A program made the translations under genes and the position numbers. A DNA stretch of 64,000 bases from Streptomyces jeddahensis. GTDB lineage: Bacteria; Actinomycetota; Actinomycetes; Streptomycetales; Streptomycetaceae. The notes beneath the pieces are model-generated. The model did not search any database. It saw nothing but the letters and a program-made list of their open reading frames with translations, and had not been told where the DNA came from. The stretch lies in contig NZ_LOHS01000141.1 in assembly GCF_001642995.1 (NCBI RefSeq), positions 21,683 through 85,682 on the forward strand, written 5' to 3'. Of this stretch, positions 1-8,244 are shown in pieces; position 1 is the first letter of the stretch; every line of letters starts with the position of its first letter.

Positions 1-245
1 TGGCCAAGGTGACGGTGATGAAGGGCGACCTCAACTACCGTCGGCTGGTCGGCGACCGGCACTGGCCGGCCACCACCCCTTTCGCCGACGTCACCGCCCA
101 CTTCCCCGGCCCGGTCGCCGCGCTGCGCACGCTGAAGTCGGACGTTGCCACGGGGCTGACGGCGGCCACACTGGCGCAACTCGACGGCAGCGGGGCGCCT
201 TGGCGCACCAGCGGTACGCATGCGCTCGTCCAGGTGCGGGCGTGA
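1..245 (+). CDS. DUF89 / ARMT1-like damage-control phosphatase, C-terminal end only
   Basis: The reading frame is open from the first bases of the window (codons in phase with position 3) and stops at TGA 243-245, so only about 80 C-terminal residues are present. The segment KGDLNYRRLVGDRHW followed by LRTLKSDVATGL is the characteristic C-terminal core of the DUF89 family, metal-dependent phosphatases thought to hydrolyse damaged phosphometabolites. The Asp and Asn of KGDLNYR are part of the metal/phosphate site in family structures. The real start lies outside the window; the ATG at 18 and GTG at 9 are internal. A 27-bp tandem repeat overlaps the stop codon (231-310). Confidence 0.75.
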   Translation, partial: AKVTVMKGDLNYRRLVGDRHWPATTPFADVTAHFPGPVAALRTLKSDVATGLTAATLAQLDGSGAPWRTSGTHALVQVRA

Positions 246-310
246 CCGGCTACGGGTCAGGTGCGGACTTGACCGGCTGCCGGTCAGGTGCGGGCGTGAT
301 CGGTGCGGGT
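231..310. repeat. 27-bp tandem repeat, about three copies, across a stop codon
   Basis: Copies begin at 231, 258 and 285, each opening with CAGGTGCGG and continuing through a TGA(C/T)CGG block. Copy 1 contains the last codons and stop of the DUF89 gene. Copies differ at several positions, so the expansion is not recent. Confidence 0.75.
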
Positions 311-470
311 ACCGGCGTGACCGTCCGGCCGCCGCACCCGCTCCCGCCGGCCCGCCGCACCCGACATCCCGGTCCTGACCTGCGGAAACAGCGCGTGAGG
401 GGATGACTGTCAGTGGTGAGGTGCAGACTGGCCCGTAGCTGAGACAACGACGTCCCGGAGGTGGTCTGGC

Positions 471-1556
471 ATGACCGACGTGCTTCTCACCGTAGGCACA
501 CGCAAGGGTCTTTTCATCGGGCGGCGGCGCGGCGGCGCCTGGGAGTTCGACGACAGTCCGTACTTCAACGCGCAGGCGGTCTATTCGATCGCGATCGACA
601 CGCGTGGGCCGGTGCCGCGCCTGCTGGTCGGCGGGGACAGTTCCCACTGGGGCCCGTCTGTCTTCCACTCCGACGACCTTGGCGCGACCTGGACCGAGCC
701 CACCCGGCCCGCCATCAAGTTCCCACCGGACACGGGGGCTTCACTGGAGCGGGTGTGGCAACTCCATCCGGCGGTCGCCGAGCCGGACGTGGTGTACGCG
801 GGCACGGAACCGGCAGCGCTGTACCGCTCGGAGGACCGGGGCGAGACATTCGAGCTGGTCCGGCCGCTGTGGGAGCACCCCACGCGGTCGAAGTGGGCGC
901 CGGGAGGAGGCGGCGAGGGGCTGCACACCGTGGTCACCGATCCGCGAGACGCGCGCGCCGTGACGGTCGCGGTCTCCGCGGCCGGCGTCTTCCGCACGCA
1001 GGACGGAGGCGAGAGCTGGGCGCCGTCCAACTCCGGTGTGTCCGCCGTGTTCCTTCCGGACCCCAACCCCGAGTTCGGCCAGTGCGTGCACAAGATCGCG
1101 CAGGACGCGGCCGACCCGGACCGGCTGTATCTGCAGAACCACTGGGGGGTGTACCGCAGCGACGACGCGGGCGCGCACTGGTCCGACATCGGCGAGGGCC
1201 TCCCGTCCACCTTCGGCTTCGCAGCGGTGGCCCACCCGCACCGCGCGGACACGGCGTACGTCTTCCCGATCAACGCCGACGTGGATCGCGTGCCCGCCGA
1301 CCGTCGCTGTCGGGTCTACCGCACGGCCGACGCCGGCAAGAACTGGGAGCCGCTCTCCGCCGGGCTGCCCGAAGGCGACCACTACGGCGTGGTGCTGCGG
1401 GACGCCATGTGCACGGACGGCGCGGACCCGGCGGGCATCTACTTCGGCAATCGCAACGGGGAGGTGTACGCATCCGCCGACGACGGCGACAGCTGGCGGC
1501 AGTTGGCCTCACATCTGCCGGATGTGCTGTGCGTACGGGCAGCGGTCATCGGGTGA
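471..1556 (+). CDS. BNR/Asp-box repeat beta-propeller (sialidase-like fold) protein
   Basis: 361 residues with at least six Asp-box-like motifs spaced evenly, for example FHSDDLGATW, YRSEDRGETF, FRTQDGGESW, YRSDDAGAHW, YRTADAGKNW and YASADDGDSW. This predicts a six- or seven-bladed propeller of the VPS10/exo-alpha-sialidase-like superfamily. No signal peptide or membrane segment is visible, so the protein is probably cytoplasmic, and no sialidase Arg triad or catalytic Tyr/Glu could be assigned. Homologues are annotated as glycosyl hydrolases only by fold. The start is ATG 471 because CCGGAGGTGG lies just upstream; an overlapping start at 461 is in another frame. It sits alone between the DUF89 gene and ung. 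Enzymatic function is unknown. Confidence 0.8.
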   Translation: MTDVLLTVGTRKGLFIGRRRGGAWEFDDSPYFNAQAVYSIAIDTRGPVPRLLVGGDSSHWGPSVFHSDDLGATWTEPTRPAIKFPPDTGASLERVWQLHPAVAEPDVVYAGTEPAALYRSEDRGETFELVRPLWEHPTRSKWAPGGGGEGLHTVVTDPRDARAVTVAVSAAGVFRTQDGGESWAPSNSGVSAVFLPDPNPEFGQCVHKIAQDAADPDRLYLQNHWGVYRSDDAGAHWSDIGEGLPSTFGFAAVAHPHRADTAYVFPINADVDRVPADRRCRVYRTADAGKNWEPLSAGLPEGDHYGVVLRDAMCTDGADPAGIYFGNRNGEVYASADDGDSWRQLASHLPDVLCVRAAVIG

Positions 1557-1693
1557 TCACTCGTGCGGGTATGACACGGTGAACGGCGGAAGGTCACGCC
1601 GTGTACGGCGGGGTCCCGCCCGTGCCGGTGTGACCGGTCCTCGGCGTCGTGCCTGCTCGTAGCCTGCGCGTACGGCCTTGGTCGGGGCGCCAG

Positions 1694-1708
1694 TAGAGTG
1701 ACGCCCCG
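1694..1708 (+). promoter_or_regulatory. Candidate leaderless promoter -10 for ung
   Basis: TAGAGT at 1694-1699 lies eight bases before the GTG start and there is no Shine-Dalgarno sequence. This fits transcription starting at or next to the start codon. No clear -35 box is visible. Confidence 0.4.
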
Positions 1709-2385
1709 TGGCATCACGACCCTTGCATGAAATCGTCGAGGCGGGCTGGGCGAAGGCGCTGGAACCCGTAGCCGGACGGATCGCCGCGATGGGCGACTTC
1801 CTGCGCGCGGAAATCGCCGCGGGGCGCACCTATCTGCCGGCCGGAGCGAACGTGCTGCGCGCCTTCCAGCAGCCCTTCGACGACGTACGCGTCCTGATCG
1901 TCGGGCAGGATCCCTACCCGACGCCGGGACACGCCGTGGGGCTGTCGTTCTCCGTTGCGGCGGAGGTGCGGCCGCTGCCGGGCAGCCTGATCAACATCTT
2001 CCGGGAGCTGGGGACCGATCTCGGGGTGCCGCAGCCGTCGAGCGGCGATCTGACGCCGTGGACACGCCAGGGTGTGCTGCTGCTCAACAGGGCGCTGACC
2101 ACGGCGCCGCGCCGTCCCGGTGCGCACCGGGGCAAGGGATGGGAGGAGGTCACGGAGCAGGCGATCCGGGCGCTGGCGGCGCGCGGTCGGCCGCTGGTGT
2201 CGATCCTGTGGGGGCGCGACGCCCGCAATCTGCGGCCGCTGCTCGGGGATCTGCCGTCGGTGGAGTCCGCGCACCCCTCCCCCATGTCGGCGGACCGCGG
2301 TTTCTTCGGCTCGCGCCCCTTCAGCCGCGCGAACGAACTGCTGGTGCGGCAGGGCGCACAGCCGGTGGACTGGCGGCTGCCGTGA
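1708..2385 (+). CDS. ung: Uracil-DNA glycosylase, family 1
   Basis: 225 residues, the normal length for family-1 UDG. It removes uracil from DNA by cleaving the N-glycosidic bond, the first step of base-excision repair. The water-activating motif GQDPYPTPGHAVGLSFSV (catalytic Asp in QDPY) and the minor-groove/DNA-intercalation motif HPSPMSADRGFFGSRPFS are both intact, as is LLLNRALT in the core. The start is GTG 1708; the frame has no earlier good start and no ribosome site, so a leaderless message is likely. The stop overlaps the next gene's GTG by four bases (GTGA), so the two are translationally coupled. Streptomyces often carry a second Ung; this one resembles the standard enzyme. Confidence 0.95.
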   Translation: MASRPLHEIVEAGWAKALEPVAGRIAAMGDFLRAEIAAGRTYLPAGANVLRAFQQPFDDVRVLIVGQDPYPTPGHAVGLSFSVAAEVRPLPGSLINIFRELGTDLGVPQPSSGDLTPWTRQGVLLLNRALTTAPRRPGAHRGKGWEEVTEQAIRALAARGRPLVSILWGRDARNLRPLLGDLPSVESAHPSPMSADRGFFGSRPFSRANELLVRQGAQPVDWRLP

Positions 2386-3413
2386 CGGAGACCGGGTCGG
2401 CGGGTGTCGTCACGGACGGCGGGGACGGCGGGGCGCCGTCGGCCGTGCTGGGCGTCGACTCGGGCGGCTCGGGACTGCGGGCCGCGCTCGCGGTCCGCAG
2501 TGGCACCGGCACGGTCGCCCCTTCGAACGGCGAGTCGACGGCACCGGTACGCACGGGACCCGGCGGCATCGACCCCGGCCATCTGCTGGAGCTGCTGGTC
2601 CCCATGGCCAGGAAGCTGATGCGGGAGGCCGGTGTCGACGGCATCGGGGCCGTTGCCATCGGCGCCGCCGGGATGGCGACCCTCGGCGCCCGGCTGCGCG
2701 CCGAGCTGCCCTGCGCGCTGGCGAGGGAGCTCGGGGTACGGCGCCTCGCGCTCGCCGCCGACGCCGTTACCGCGTACGCCGGGGCCCTGGGCAGTCGGCC
2801 CGGCGCGATCGTCGCGGCCGGCACCGGCATGATCGCGCTCGGCACGGATCTCAAAGGCTGGCTCAGAGCAGACGGTTGGGGGCATCTGCTCGGCGATTGC
2901 GGCGGCGGGGCGTGGATCGGACGGGCCGGCCTCGAGGCGGCCATGCGCGCATACGACGGGCGGCGCGGTGGCTCGTCCGCCCTGCTGGCGCGTGCCGAGA
3001 AGGTCTTCGGCCCCGCGGCCGGGCTGCCCGGGCAGCTCTATCCCCGCACCGACCGGCCCGCGGTACTCGCGTCGTTCGCTCCGGAAGTCGCCGCGTGTGC
3101 GGCGGAGGATCCGGTGGCGGAGGGCATCCTGCGGGATGCGGCGCGCCATATCGCCGAGGCCGCCGCCGCGGTCTGCCCGGCGTCGGGCGAAAGCGAAGTC
3201 GCTCTCACGGGAGGCCTGTTCCATATGGGTGAGCCCCTGCTCGCACCCGTGCGCGCACACCTCGCCCGGCTGGTTCCGCAAGCGCGCCAGGTGTCTGCCG
3301 AGGCAGACCCGCTGCAGGGAGCCGTACGCATGGCCGTCGACCTCGCCCTGGACCGGCTGGCCCTGCCGCACGACGAGCACCTGCTGTGCGTCGTGCATCT
3401 CCCTGCGGCCTGA
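2382..3413 (+). CDS. BadF/BadG/BcrA-type ATPase, N-acetylglucosamine kinase-like
   Basis: 343 residues of the ASKHA fold. The phosphate-1 loop is GVDSGGSGLRAAL near the N-terminus, the second phosphate/adenosine segment is AGTGMIALG, and WGHLLGDCGGGAWIGR is the conserved BadF/NAGK substrate and ATP-binding block. A C-terminal LTGGLFH completes the pattern. The family includes eukaryotic N-acetylglucosamine kinase; an ATP-dependent amino-sugar kinase role is the most likely but the substrate is not proven. The GTG start at 2382 overlaps the ung stop and is preferred over the upstream open frame inside ung. A DasR-like box lies 2.3 kb downstream, which loosely fits amino-sugar metabolism. A short tandem repeat starts at its stop codon. 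Confidence 0.8.
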   Translation: MTETGSAGVVTDGGDGGAPSAVLGVDSGGSGLRAALAVRSGTGTVAPSNGESTAPVRTGPGGIDPGHLLELLVPMARKLMREAGVDGIGAVAIGAAGMATLGARLRAELPCALARELGVRRLALAADAVTAYAGALGSRPGAIVAAGTGMIALGTDLKGWLRADGWGHLLGDCGGGAWIGRAGLEAAMRAYDGRRGGSSALLARAEKVFGPAAGLPGQLYPRTDRPAVLASFAPEVAACAAEDPVAEGILRDAARHIAEAAAAVCPASGESEVALTGGLFHMGEPLLAPVRAHLARLVPQARQVSAEADPLQGAVRMAVDLALDRLALPHDEHLLCVVHLPAA

Positions 3414-3443
3414 GGCTCGACGGGTCCTGAGCTCGACGCGTCG
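3411..3443. repeat. 16-17 bp imperfect tandem duplication starting at a stop codon
   Basis: TGAGGCTCGACGGGTCC (3411-3427) is followed by TGAGCTCGACGCGTCG (3428-3443). The first TGA is the kinase stop codon. Confidence 0.55.
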
Positions 3444-3562
3444 TAAGCCTCGCTCGTCCGCGGCGGTGCCCCGGCAACCGATCCTGACGCAACCCATAAG
3501 ACAAATCAGGACGGATACCGCTCACCTGCACCCTCCCCGAACAGGGGAGCCCGAGAAGCCAG

Positions 3563-3577
3563 TAGCATGCGGCGCCA
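3563..3577 (+). promoter_or_regulatory. Candidate leaderless promoter -10
   Basis: TAGCAT at 3563-3568 ends eight bases before ATG 3577, and no ribosome site is placed correctly for that start. This suggests a leaderless transcript for the chelatase-like gene. Confidence 0.4.
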
Positions 3578-4497
3578 TGAGCTCCCCCACTGGGCCCGCA
3601 TCCGGCCTGCCTGTACGAATGCCGCGTCCCCGCCAGCCCGGGCGGCACCGCCGCCCTGAGCCCGTGGCGGCTCCCGAAGGCGCGCCCGCGCTCGTCCTCG
3701 CCGTGCCCGGCACTCCCAGTACCGCCACGCGCAGCCTCGCCGAAGAGGTCGTGAGCATCGCCCGCTCCGAGCTCCCCGGCCTGGACGCGCGGATCGGATA
3801 CGTGGACGGGGACGACGCCGAGTACCCCAGGCTCCAGTCGGTCCTCGCGCACGCGGCCCAGGAGCGCACCGCCCGCTACGAGCAGGCCGTTGCCGCCGGT
3901 GCGGACGTGGCCGCGCCGGAGGGCCCGGTGGCGGTCGTCGTGCCGCTGCTCGCAGGACCCGACAGCGCGCTGCTGCGGAGCATCCGCCAGGCGGTGATGG
4001 ACAGCCGTGCCGCCGCGGAGCTGACCGATGTGCTCGGCCCGCACCCGCTTCTCGCGGAGGCGCTGCACGTGCGCCTGTCCGAAGCCGGTCTGGCCCGTGC
4101 CGACCGTGCCCGCCTGTTCACCGTGGCGACCGCGGCGGACGGCATCATTCTCGCGTCCGTGGGCGGTACCGAGGCCGTGCAGGCCGCCGGGATCACCGGC
4201 ATGCTGCTGGCCGCGCGCCTCGCGGTGCCGGTGATGGCCGCCGCCCTGGACGAGGAGGGCTCGATCGCGGCGACCGCGGAGCAGCTGCGCTCCTCGGGCT
4301 CCGCCCAGCTGGCGCTCGCGCCGTATCTGATCGGCCCGGAGATCGAGCCGGAGCTGCTCGAGGCGGCCGCCAAGGAGGCGGGCTGCCCGGCCGCGGAGGC
4401 GCTGGGTGCGTACCCCGCGATCGGCAAGCTCGTGCTCTCCAAGTACACGACGGCGCTGGGCATCGCCCCGCAGCCGACGAGCGCGCCGGTTCGCTGA
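3577..4497 (+). CDS. Sirohydrochlorin chelatase (CbiX/SirB)-like protein without the catalytic His motif
   Basis: 306 residues made of two CbiX-like halves. The first contains ALVLAVPGTPSTATRSLAEE and a long helical continuation with PVAVVVPLLAGPDS; the second contains GIILASVGGTEAVQAAG and VPVMAAALDEEG. CbiX/SirB chelatases insert Co or Fe into sirohydrochlorin and normally start with an AHGS motif whose His binds metal. Here the matching position reads VPGT, so the metal-binding His is missing and chelatase activity is doubtful. The first 40 residues are a Pro/Arg-rich tail. The start ATG 3577 follows a likely -10 element. A strong terminator follows at 4509-4540. It may be a non-catalytic paralogue kept for another role. 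Confidence 0.7.
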   Translation: MSSPTGPASGLPVRMPRPRQPGRHRRPEPVAAPEGAPALVLAVPGTPSTATRSLAEEVVSIARSELPGLDARIGYVDGDDAEYPRLQSVLAHAAQERTARYEQAVAAGADVAAPEGPVAVVVPLLAGPDSALLRSIRQAVMDSRAAAELTDVLGPHPLLAEALHVRLSEAGLARADRARLFTVATAADGIILASVGGTEAVQAAGITGMLLAARLAVPVMAAALDEEGSIAATAEQLRSSGSAQLALAPYLIGPEIEPELLEAAAKEAGCPAAEALGAYPAIGKLVLSKYTTALGIAPQPTSAPVR

Positions 4498-4508
4498 CCG
4501 TACGCGCG

Positions 4509-4540
4509 GAAGGCCCGCTCCCCATCGGGGGCGGGCCTTC
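4509..4540. terminator. Rho-independent-like hairpin between convergent genes
   Basis: GAAGGCCCGCTCCCC pairs with GGGGGCGGGCCTTC around an ATC loop, with one bulged base. It lies between the convergent chelatase-like and lactonase genes and can serve both strands. Confidence 0.75.
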
Positions 4541-4549
4541 GCCGTACCG

Positions 4550-4585
4550 CGTGTGCTGCGTGTACTGCGTGTACTGCGTGTGCTG
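4550..4585. repeat. 9-bp tandem repeat, four copies
   Basis: CGTGTGCTG, CGTGTACTG, CGTGTACTG, CGTGTGCTG run head to tail directly after the terminator hairpin. Confidence 0.8.
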
Positions 4586-4610
4586 CCGGTAGTTTCGGTC
4601 AGCGTCCCGG

Positions 4611-5654
4611 TCAGCCGAACACCACGCAGGAAGCGGCGGGCGCCTCGATCGAACCGGCCCGTCGCGGCAGGCCCGTCTCGGGGTCGAGGCGGAACCAGGT
4701 CACGTCGCCGGAGCGTTCGTTCGCGGCATACAGGTACCGCCCCGACGGGTCGAGGGCCAGGTCGCGGGGCCAGTGTCCGCCGCACGGCACGGTGGTCAGC
4801 AGCCGCGGGCGTTCGCCCGTACCGTCGAGCGCGAACACGGAGATGACGTCTTCGCCGCGGGTGGCCGTCCAGGCGAACCGGCCGTCGGCTGCGACGACGA
4901 TCTCCGAAGGATAGGCATCGCCGTCGGGCGCACCCGGCAGCACGTGTGTCTCGCCGAGCGGCTGCAGCAGGCCTTCCGCCGCGTCCCAGCGGCAGGCGGT
5001 CACGGTCGGCGCCAGCTCGTTCAGTACGTACACCAGATCGGCGCCCGGGTGGAAGGCGAGGTGACGCGGCCCGGACCCGGGCCTCAGGGCCACCTCGCGC
5101 CGGATGTTCAACTCCCCATCGCCGTCGAGGGAGCAGATGCGCACGGAGTCGGTGCCGAGGTCCACGCTGACCGCCCAGCGGCCGGTCGGATCCGGCACGA
5201 CCTGGTGGGCGTGCGGCGCCTGCTGGCGTTGGGGGTGCGGCCCCGATCCCTCGTGCCGCAGCAGGCTGGACGGGGCGGCGGCGAGGGCGCCGTCGGCCTT
5301 CACGGGCACGGCGGTGACGCTGCCCGAGCCGTAGTTGGCGGTCAGCACATGCCCTGCGTGCACGGCGAGATGCGTGGGGCCGTCGCCCTTCACCGGCACC
5401 GGAGGACCCATCAATTCCGGCCGTGTGCCGCTGACTTGGAAGGCGGCGACCGAGCCGTCGGCCGTCTCGCTGACCGCGTAGAGCACGGTCGAGTCCGGCG
5501 AGAGCGCGAGATACGAGGGGTCGGCGATGTCGTCGGCGGCGCTGAGCTCTGTCAGCGCGCCCGTGTCCTGGTCGTGGGCCGCGGCGATGAGTCCCCTGCC
5601 TCCGGCTGCGGTGAACGATCCGATGTACGCCCTGCCGGCGCGCCTGCCCCTCAT
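4611..5654 (-). CDS. Lactonase-family seven-bladed beta-propeller protein (Pgl-like)
   Basis: 347 residues with YVTN-type blade motifs: RAYIGSF at the N-terminus, PSYLALSPDSTVLYAVSE, THLAVHAGHVLTANYGSGS, RHLAFHPGADLVYVLNE and RDLALDPSGRYLYAANE. This is the lactonase (PF10282) family that includes cycloisomerase-type 6-phosphogluconolactonase YbhE. The blade motifs match that family, but the catalytic residues cannot be confirmed by eye. The start is ATG 5654; an in-frame GTG at 5660 is also possible because GAGGGG lies close upstream of both. A DasR-type palindrome is centred about 93 bases upstream, suggesting control by amino-sugar availability. It is transcribed alone and convergent with the chelatase-like gene. 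Confidence 0.8.
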   Translation of the reverse strand: MRGRRAGRAYIGSFTAAGGRGLIAAAHDQDTGALTELSAADDIADPSYLALSPDSTVLYAVSETADGSVAAFQVSGTRPELMGPPVPVKGDGPTHLAVHAGHVLTANYGSGSVTAVPVKADGALAAAPSSLLRHEGSGPHPQRQQAPHAHQVVPDPTGRWAVSVDLGTDSVRICSLDGDGELNIRREVALRPGSGPRHLAFHPGADLVYVLNELAPTVTACRWDAAEGLLQPLGETHVLPGAPDGDAYPSEIVVAADGRFAWTATRGEDVISVFALDGTGERPRLLTTVPCGGHWPRDLALDPSGRYLYAANERSGDVTWFRLDPETGLPRRAGSIEAPAASCVVFG

Positions 5655-6058
5655 TGCCACTGGTCCCCTCTCACTGCCGGTGCTGCTGGCCCTCACCGCG
5701 CCCCTGCCGGTGTGGCGCCGACGGTAGCAGTCGACGGCCATCGGTCTAGACCAAGCACCACCGAAACGACAGGGATGCCCACGCACGCACGCCGCCGGAT
5801 GGCGCAGCCACAGGCGCGGCGTAACCCCGTCGGCGCACATGCGGGCGGTCGGCGGGCGCGCGCCGGGAAACCGGCCCCGCGGTGCGGCCGAGCCGCAGGG
5901 CGGAACGAGACCGAAGACGTGGGACGGTACGCGTACGGAAGCGAGCACCACCGCCCAGCACCGCCGCACAGGGGCGCGCTCTGGACCAGCGTCCCAAGCG
6001 CTCCCGGGGCGCAGGCACCGCCCAGCCCGGCCACCGACCAGCCCGGCGCTGTGCCGTT
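5655..6058. other. 404-bp gene-free interval
   Basis: This lies between the lactonase gene and the stop of the FUSC gene, both on the minus strand. Apart from the DasR-like box at 5740-5755 the sequence is low-complexity GC-rich DNA. Open frames in it have no ribosome sites and no recognisable protein content. Confidence 0.6.
5740..5755. promoter_or_regulatory. DasR-box-like palindrome (dre candidate)
   Basis: ATCGGTCTAGACCAAG contains the perfect 10-base palindrome GGTCTAGACC and matches 11 of 12 bases of the TGGTCTAGACCA core of the published DasR-responsive element. It sits upstream of the lactonase gene. DasR is the GntR-family regulator that senses phosphorylated amino sugars in Streptomyces. 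Confidence 0.55.
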
Positions 6059-7570
6059 TCAGGCCCCGACGAGCGGCGACCGCGGTGAGCTGCGCAGCGG
6101 GGCCGCCAGCGCGGCCAGTGCACGCTCCAGGCCGTGCAGATGGACGAGCGCGGGGTCGGTCACGGGGTGGCGCGCCCCGGAGGCGTCGACGGCCGCGGAT
6201 TCCCGCCGCACGGTGTGCGGCGAGGTGAGCGCCTCGACGGCGGCCTCGACGCGCAGGCAGGCGGCGGCGAGGCGGACGTCATGGGAAGCCTCGGGGTGAG
6301 CGGCCACGGAGGCGAGCCCGCGGACCTCGCGGGCGCAGTCGTCGAGCAGCGACAGCACCTGCCGGGCCCGGCTCTTACGGGCGCGCATCGGGCTCAGCGG
6401 GTGCACCAGCGGCGAGACCGAGAGCCGCACCTTGGCGAGCACCAGTTCCAGTTCAGCGACGCGCGCGGCGGGGTCGGCGGTCTCCGAGCCCGCGAGGCGC
6501 GCCGCCGCCTCGGCGGTGCACTCGTGTACGGACCGCAGGGCGCGCTGGATCCAGGCGTCGGTCGTGGCATGGGTGGTGACCGGCAGTACGAAGAGCACGG
6601 CGAGGGCCGCGCCGAGCGCCCCGACACCTGTTTCCGCGAGACGCAGGGCGAGCAGTCCGGGATCCAGCACCCCCAGCAGCCCGTAGAGCAGGCCGGCCAG
6701 CAGTGTCACCGCGAGCATCATCCAGGTGTACGAGACCGCGGCCGTGTAGAAGATGCCGAAGACGCTGACGGCGGCGAGGACCGCCGTGGGGACGGCGGCT
6801 CCCTGCAGGGGGACCGCGACGAGCAGGCCGAGGCCGATGCCGATCACCGTGCCGAGGACCCGGCGGAAGCCCCGGACCAGCGTCTCGCCCCGGGAAGCGG
6901 TGTTGACGAAGATCCACCATGTGGCGCCCACGGCCCAGTACCAGCGCTGATGGGACAGCACCTCGCCCGCCAGGAGGGCGAAGGCGGCGCCGGCGGTCGC
7001 CTGAACCGCCTGACGGGTCGTCGGCCGGGCGAGCCCAGTGCCGGCCGGCGGGGCGGGAACGACGGACGGCGGCAGCCGCCGCTCATAGCACCACAGGCCG
7101 AAGCGGACGGCCGAGGACGCGAGCAGCGACAGCGTGACGGCGGCATACAGCTCGGGCAGTTGGCCCGGCACCGTGTGCAGGAACTGCGTCACGAAGAAGG
7201 CCATGAACGCGAACACGCCGAGGCTGTTCCCCCGTGGTCCCCAGCGCCGGGCGTACACCCCCGCGCCCACGACGGCGAGAAAGGCCGCGTCGCGCGCCAC
7301 CGGCTGGTCGTGCAGCCCCGCCGCCAGGGCGAATACCGGGAAGCCGACGGCGGGCATCAGCGCGGTCGTGACCGCCTGGCCCCGCACCGTCGCGTCGGTC
7401 ACCGTGAAGAGAGCGAGCAGCGCGGCGAGCCCGCCCGTGATGGCCGCGGCAAGCGAGTGACCGGCCAGGCCGCAGAGGGCGACAGCCGACCCGATGCCGA
7501 CGACGGCCCGAGCGGCACTGCGCAGCCGCAGCCGCCCCGGGTCCGGAGCCACGAACACCCTCTTCAGCAC
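6059..7570 (-). CDS. FUSC-family (aromatic acid exporter-like) membrane protein
   Basis: 503 residues from GTG 7570. The first part holds five to six membrane segments (GSAVALCGLAGHSLAAAITG, ITGGLAALLALFTV and others). A central FUSC domain block begins near FALLAGEVLSHQRWYWAV and includes RVLGTVIGIGLGLLVAVPL with further membrane helices. A long helical cytoplasmic tail with an Arg-rich stretch (RARKSRARQVLS) follows. The family contains AaeB and yeast-like efflux proteins; the substrate is unknown. The start at 7570 (VLKRVFVAPDPGRLRLRS) is chosen because an upstream in-frame ATG at 7663 would put a perfect terminator hairpin inside the coding sequence. It is likely monocistronic. Confidence 0.8.
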   Translation of the reverse strand: MLKRVFVAPDPGRLRLRSAARAVVGIGSAVALCGLAGHSLAAAITGGLAALLALFTVTDATVRGQAVTTALMPAVGFPVFALAAGLHDQPVARDAAFLAVVGAGVYARRWGPRGNSLGVFAFMAFFVTQFLHTVPGQLPELYAAVTLSLLASSAVRFGLWCYERRLPPSVVPAPPAGTGLARPTTRQAVQATAGAAFALLAGEVLSHQRWYWAVGATWWIFVNTASRGETLVRGFRRVLGTVIGIGLGLLVAVPLQGAAVPTAVLAAVSVFGIFYTAAVSYTWMMLAVTLLAGLLYGLLGVLDPGLLALRLAETGVGALGAALAVLFVLPVTTHATTDAWIQRALRSVHECTAEAAARLAGSETADPAARVAELELVLAKVRLSVSPLVHPLSPMRARKSRARQVLSLLDDCAREVRGLASVAAHPEASHDVRLAAACLRVEAAVEALTSPHTVRRESAAVDASGARHPVTDPALVHLHGLERALAALAAPLRSSPRSPLVGA

Positions 7571-7604
7571 TCTTCCCGCCCGTCCTGTGTTCCGACATGA
7601 AGAA

Positions 7605-7628
7605 GGCGCTGCGGGGGTCCGCAGCGCC
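7605..7628 (-). terminator. Perfect 10-bp stem terminator
   Basis: GGCGCTGCGG and CCGCAGCGCC enclose a four-base loop. On the minus strand the stem is followed by CTTCTT, so it fits the end of the upstream 7720-8426 transcription unit. Confidence 0.75.
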
Positions 7629-7719
7629 ATCGACAGGTACATCACAGCATCCTCAGGCCTCATGGCTCAAGTGTCACGGGAATCGCTGAGCCATTGGCAC
7701 AGTCATGGGCCGTTGACCT

Positions 7720-8244
7720 TCACCGGCAGGAGGCCAACGGACCACGAAGTCGCCACCCGTACCGGGTCATGCCCCGGGGCTTGTACACCGACAGCCCGGT
7801 GGCCACCAGCAGGACGAGCAGGGCGGCCCGGGCGTCGGCGACGAGCTGGATCCGGAGGCCGCCGAGATCGGCACCGGACAGGTCCGTTGTCACGGCCTCG
7901 TCCGCCACATGGCCGGCCACCTGCATATGGAGCAGAAGGAGGAGGGTGGCGAGCACGGTCAGTACGAGCTTCGCCAGGACCCAGTAGTGGCGGATCAGGC
8001 CCCACGTGGTACCCAGGGACTGGATCAGTCCGGTGAGCAGCGAGGCGAATGCGAGCGGGACGATCACGTACCAGCCGGTCAGTTCCATGGCCAGATAGGC
8101 ACCTCGGGCCCTCTGGGCGTCCTGGCCGCTGGTCAGACCGGCGACGGCGAGCGCCAGGAACGCGGCGACCGAGCCGAGCCAGCCGACCGAGGACGCGACG
8201 TGCGCGGTGAGCGCGAGTTTGCGCACGCCGGGCGTCATGGTCAT
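7720..8244 (-). CDS. Small integral membrane protein, DUF2269-like
   Basis: 174 residues with four hydrophobic segments: LTAHVASSVGWLGSVAAFLA, GWYVIVPLAFASLLTGL, the stretch around WVLAKLVLTVLATLLLLLHM, and ALLVLLVATGLSVY. The pattern of an N-terminal His, a central GTTWGLIRHYWV and a membrane His near HMQVAGH resembles DUF2269/CopD-like predicted membrane proteins. No catalytic function can be read. Its ATG overlaps the stop of the upstream 60-residue gene (positions 8244-8247), so the two form an operon that ends at the 7605-7628 hairpin. Proximity to the copper block is suggestive but not proof of a copper role. Confidence 0.7.
   Translation of the reverse strand: MTMTPGVRKLALTAHVASSVGWLGSVAAFLALAVAGLTSGQDAQRARGAYLAMELTGWYVIVPLAFASLLTGLIQSLGTTWGLIRHYWVLAKLVLTVLATLLLLLHMQVAGHVADEAVTTDLSGADLGGLRIQLVADARAALLVLLVATGLSVYKPRGMTRYGWRLRGPLASCR

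Noticed and set aside
581..1382. Long minus-strand open frames opposite the BNR-repeat gene
   Set aside because: They are frame shadows created by high GC content; the plus-strand frame has clear Asp-box motifs.
5655..6058. Overlapping open frames in the gap before the FUSC gene
   Set aside because: They lack ribosome sites and have only low-complexity Arg/Pro composition typical of noncoding GC-rich DNA.
7571..7663. Longer start for the FUSC gene at ATG 7663
   Set aside because: It would put a perfect terminator hairpin (7605-7628) inside the gene, and the extra residues have no family match.
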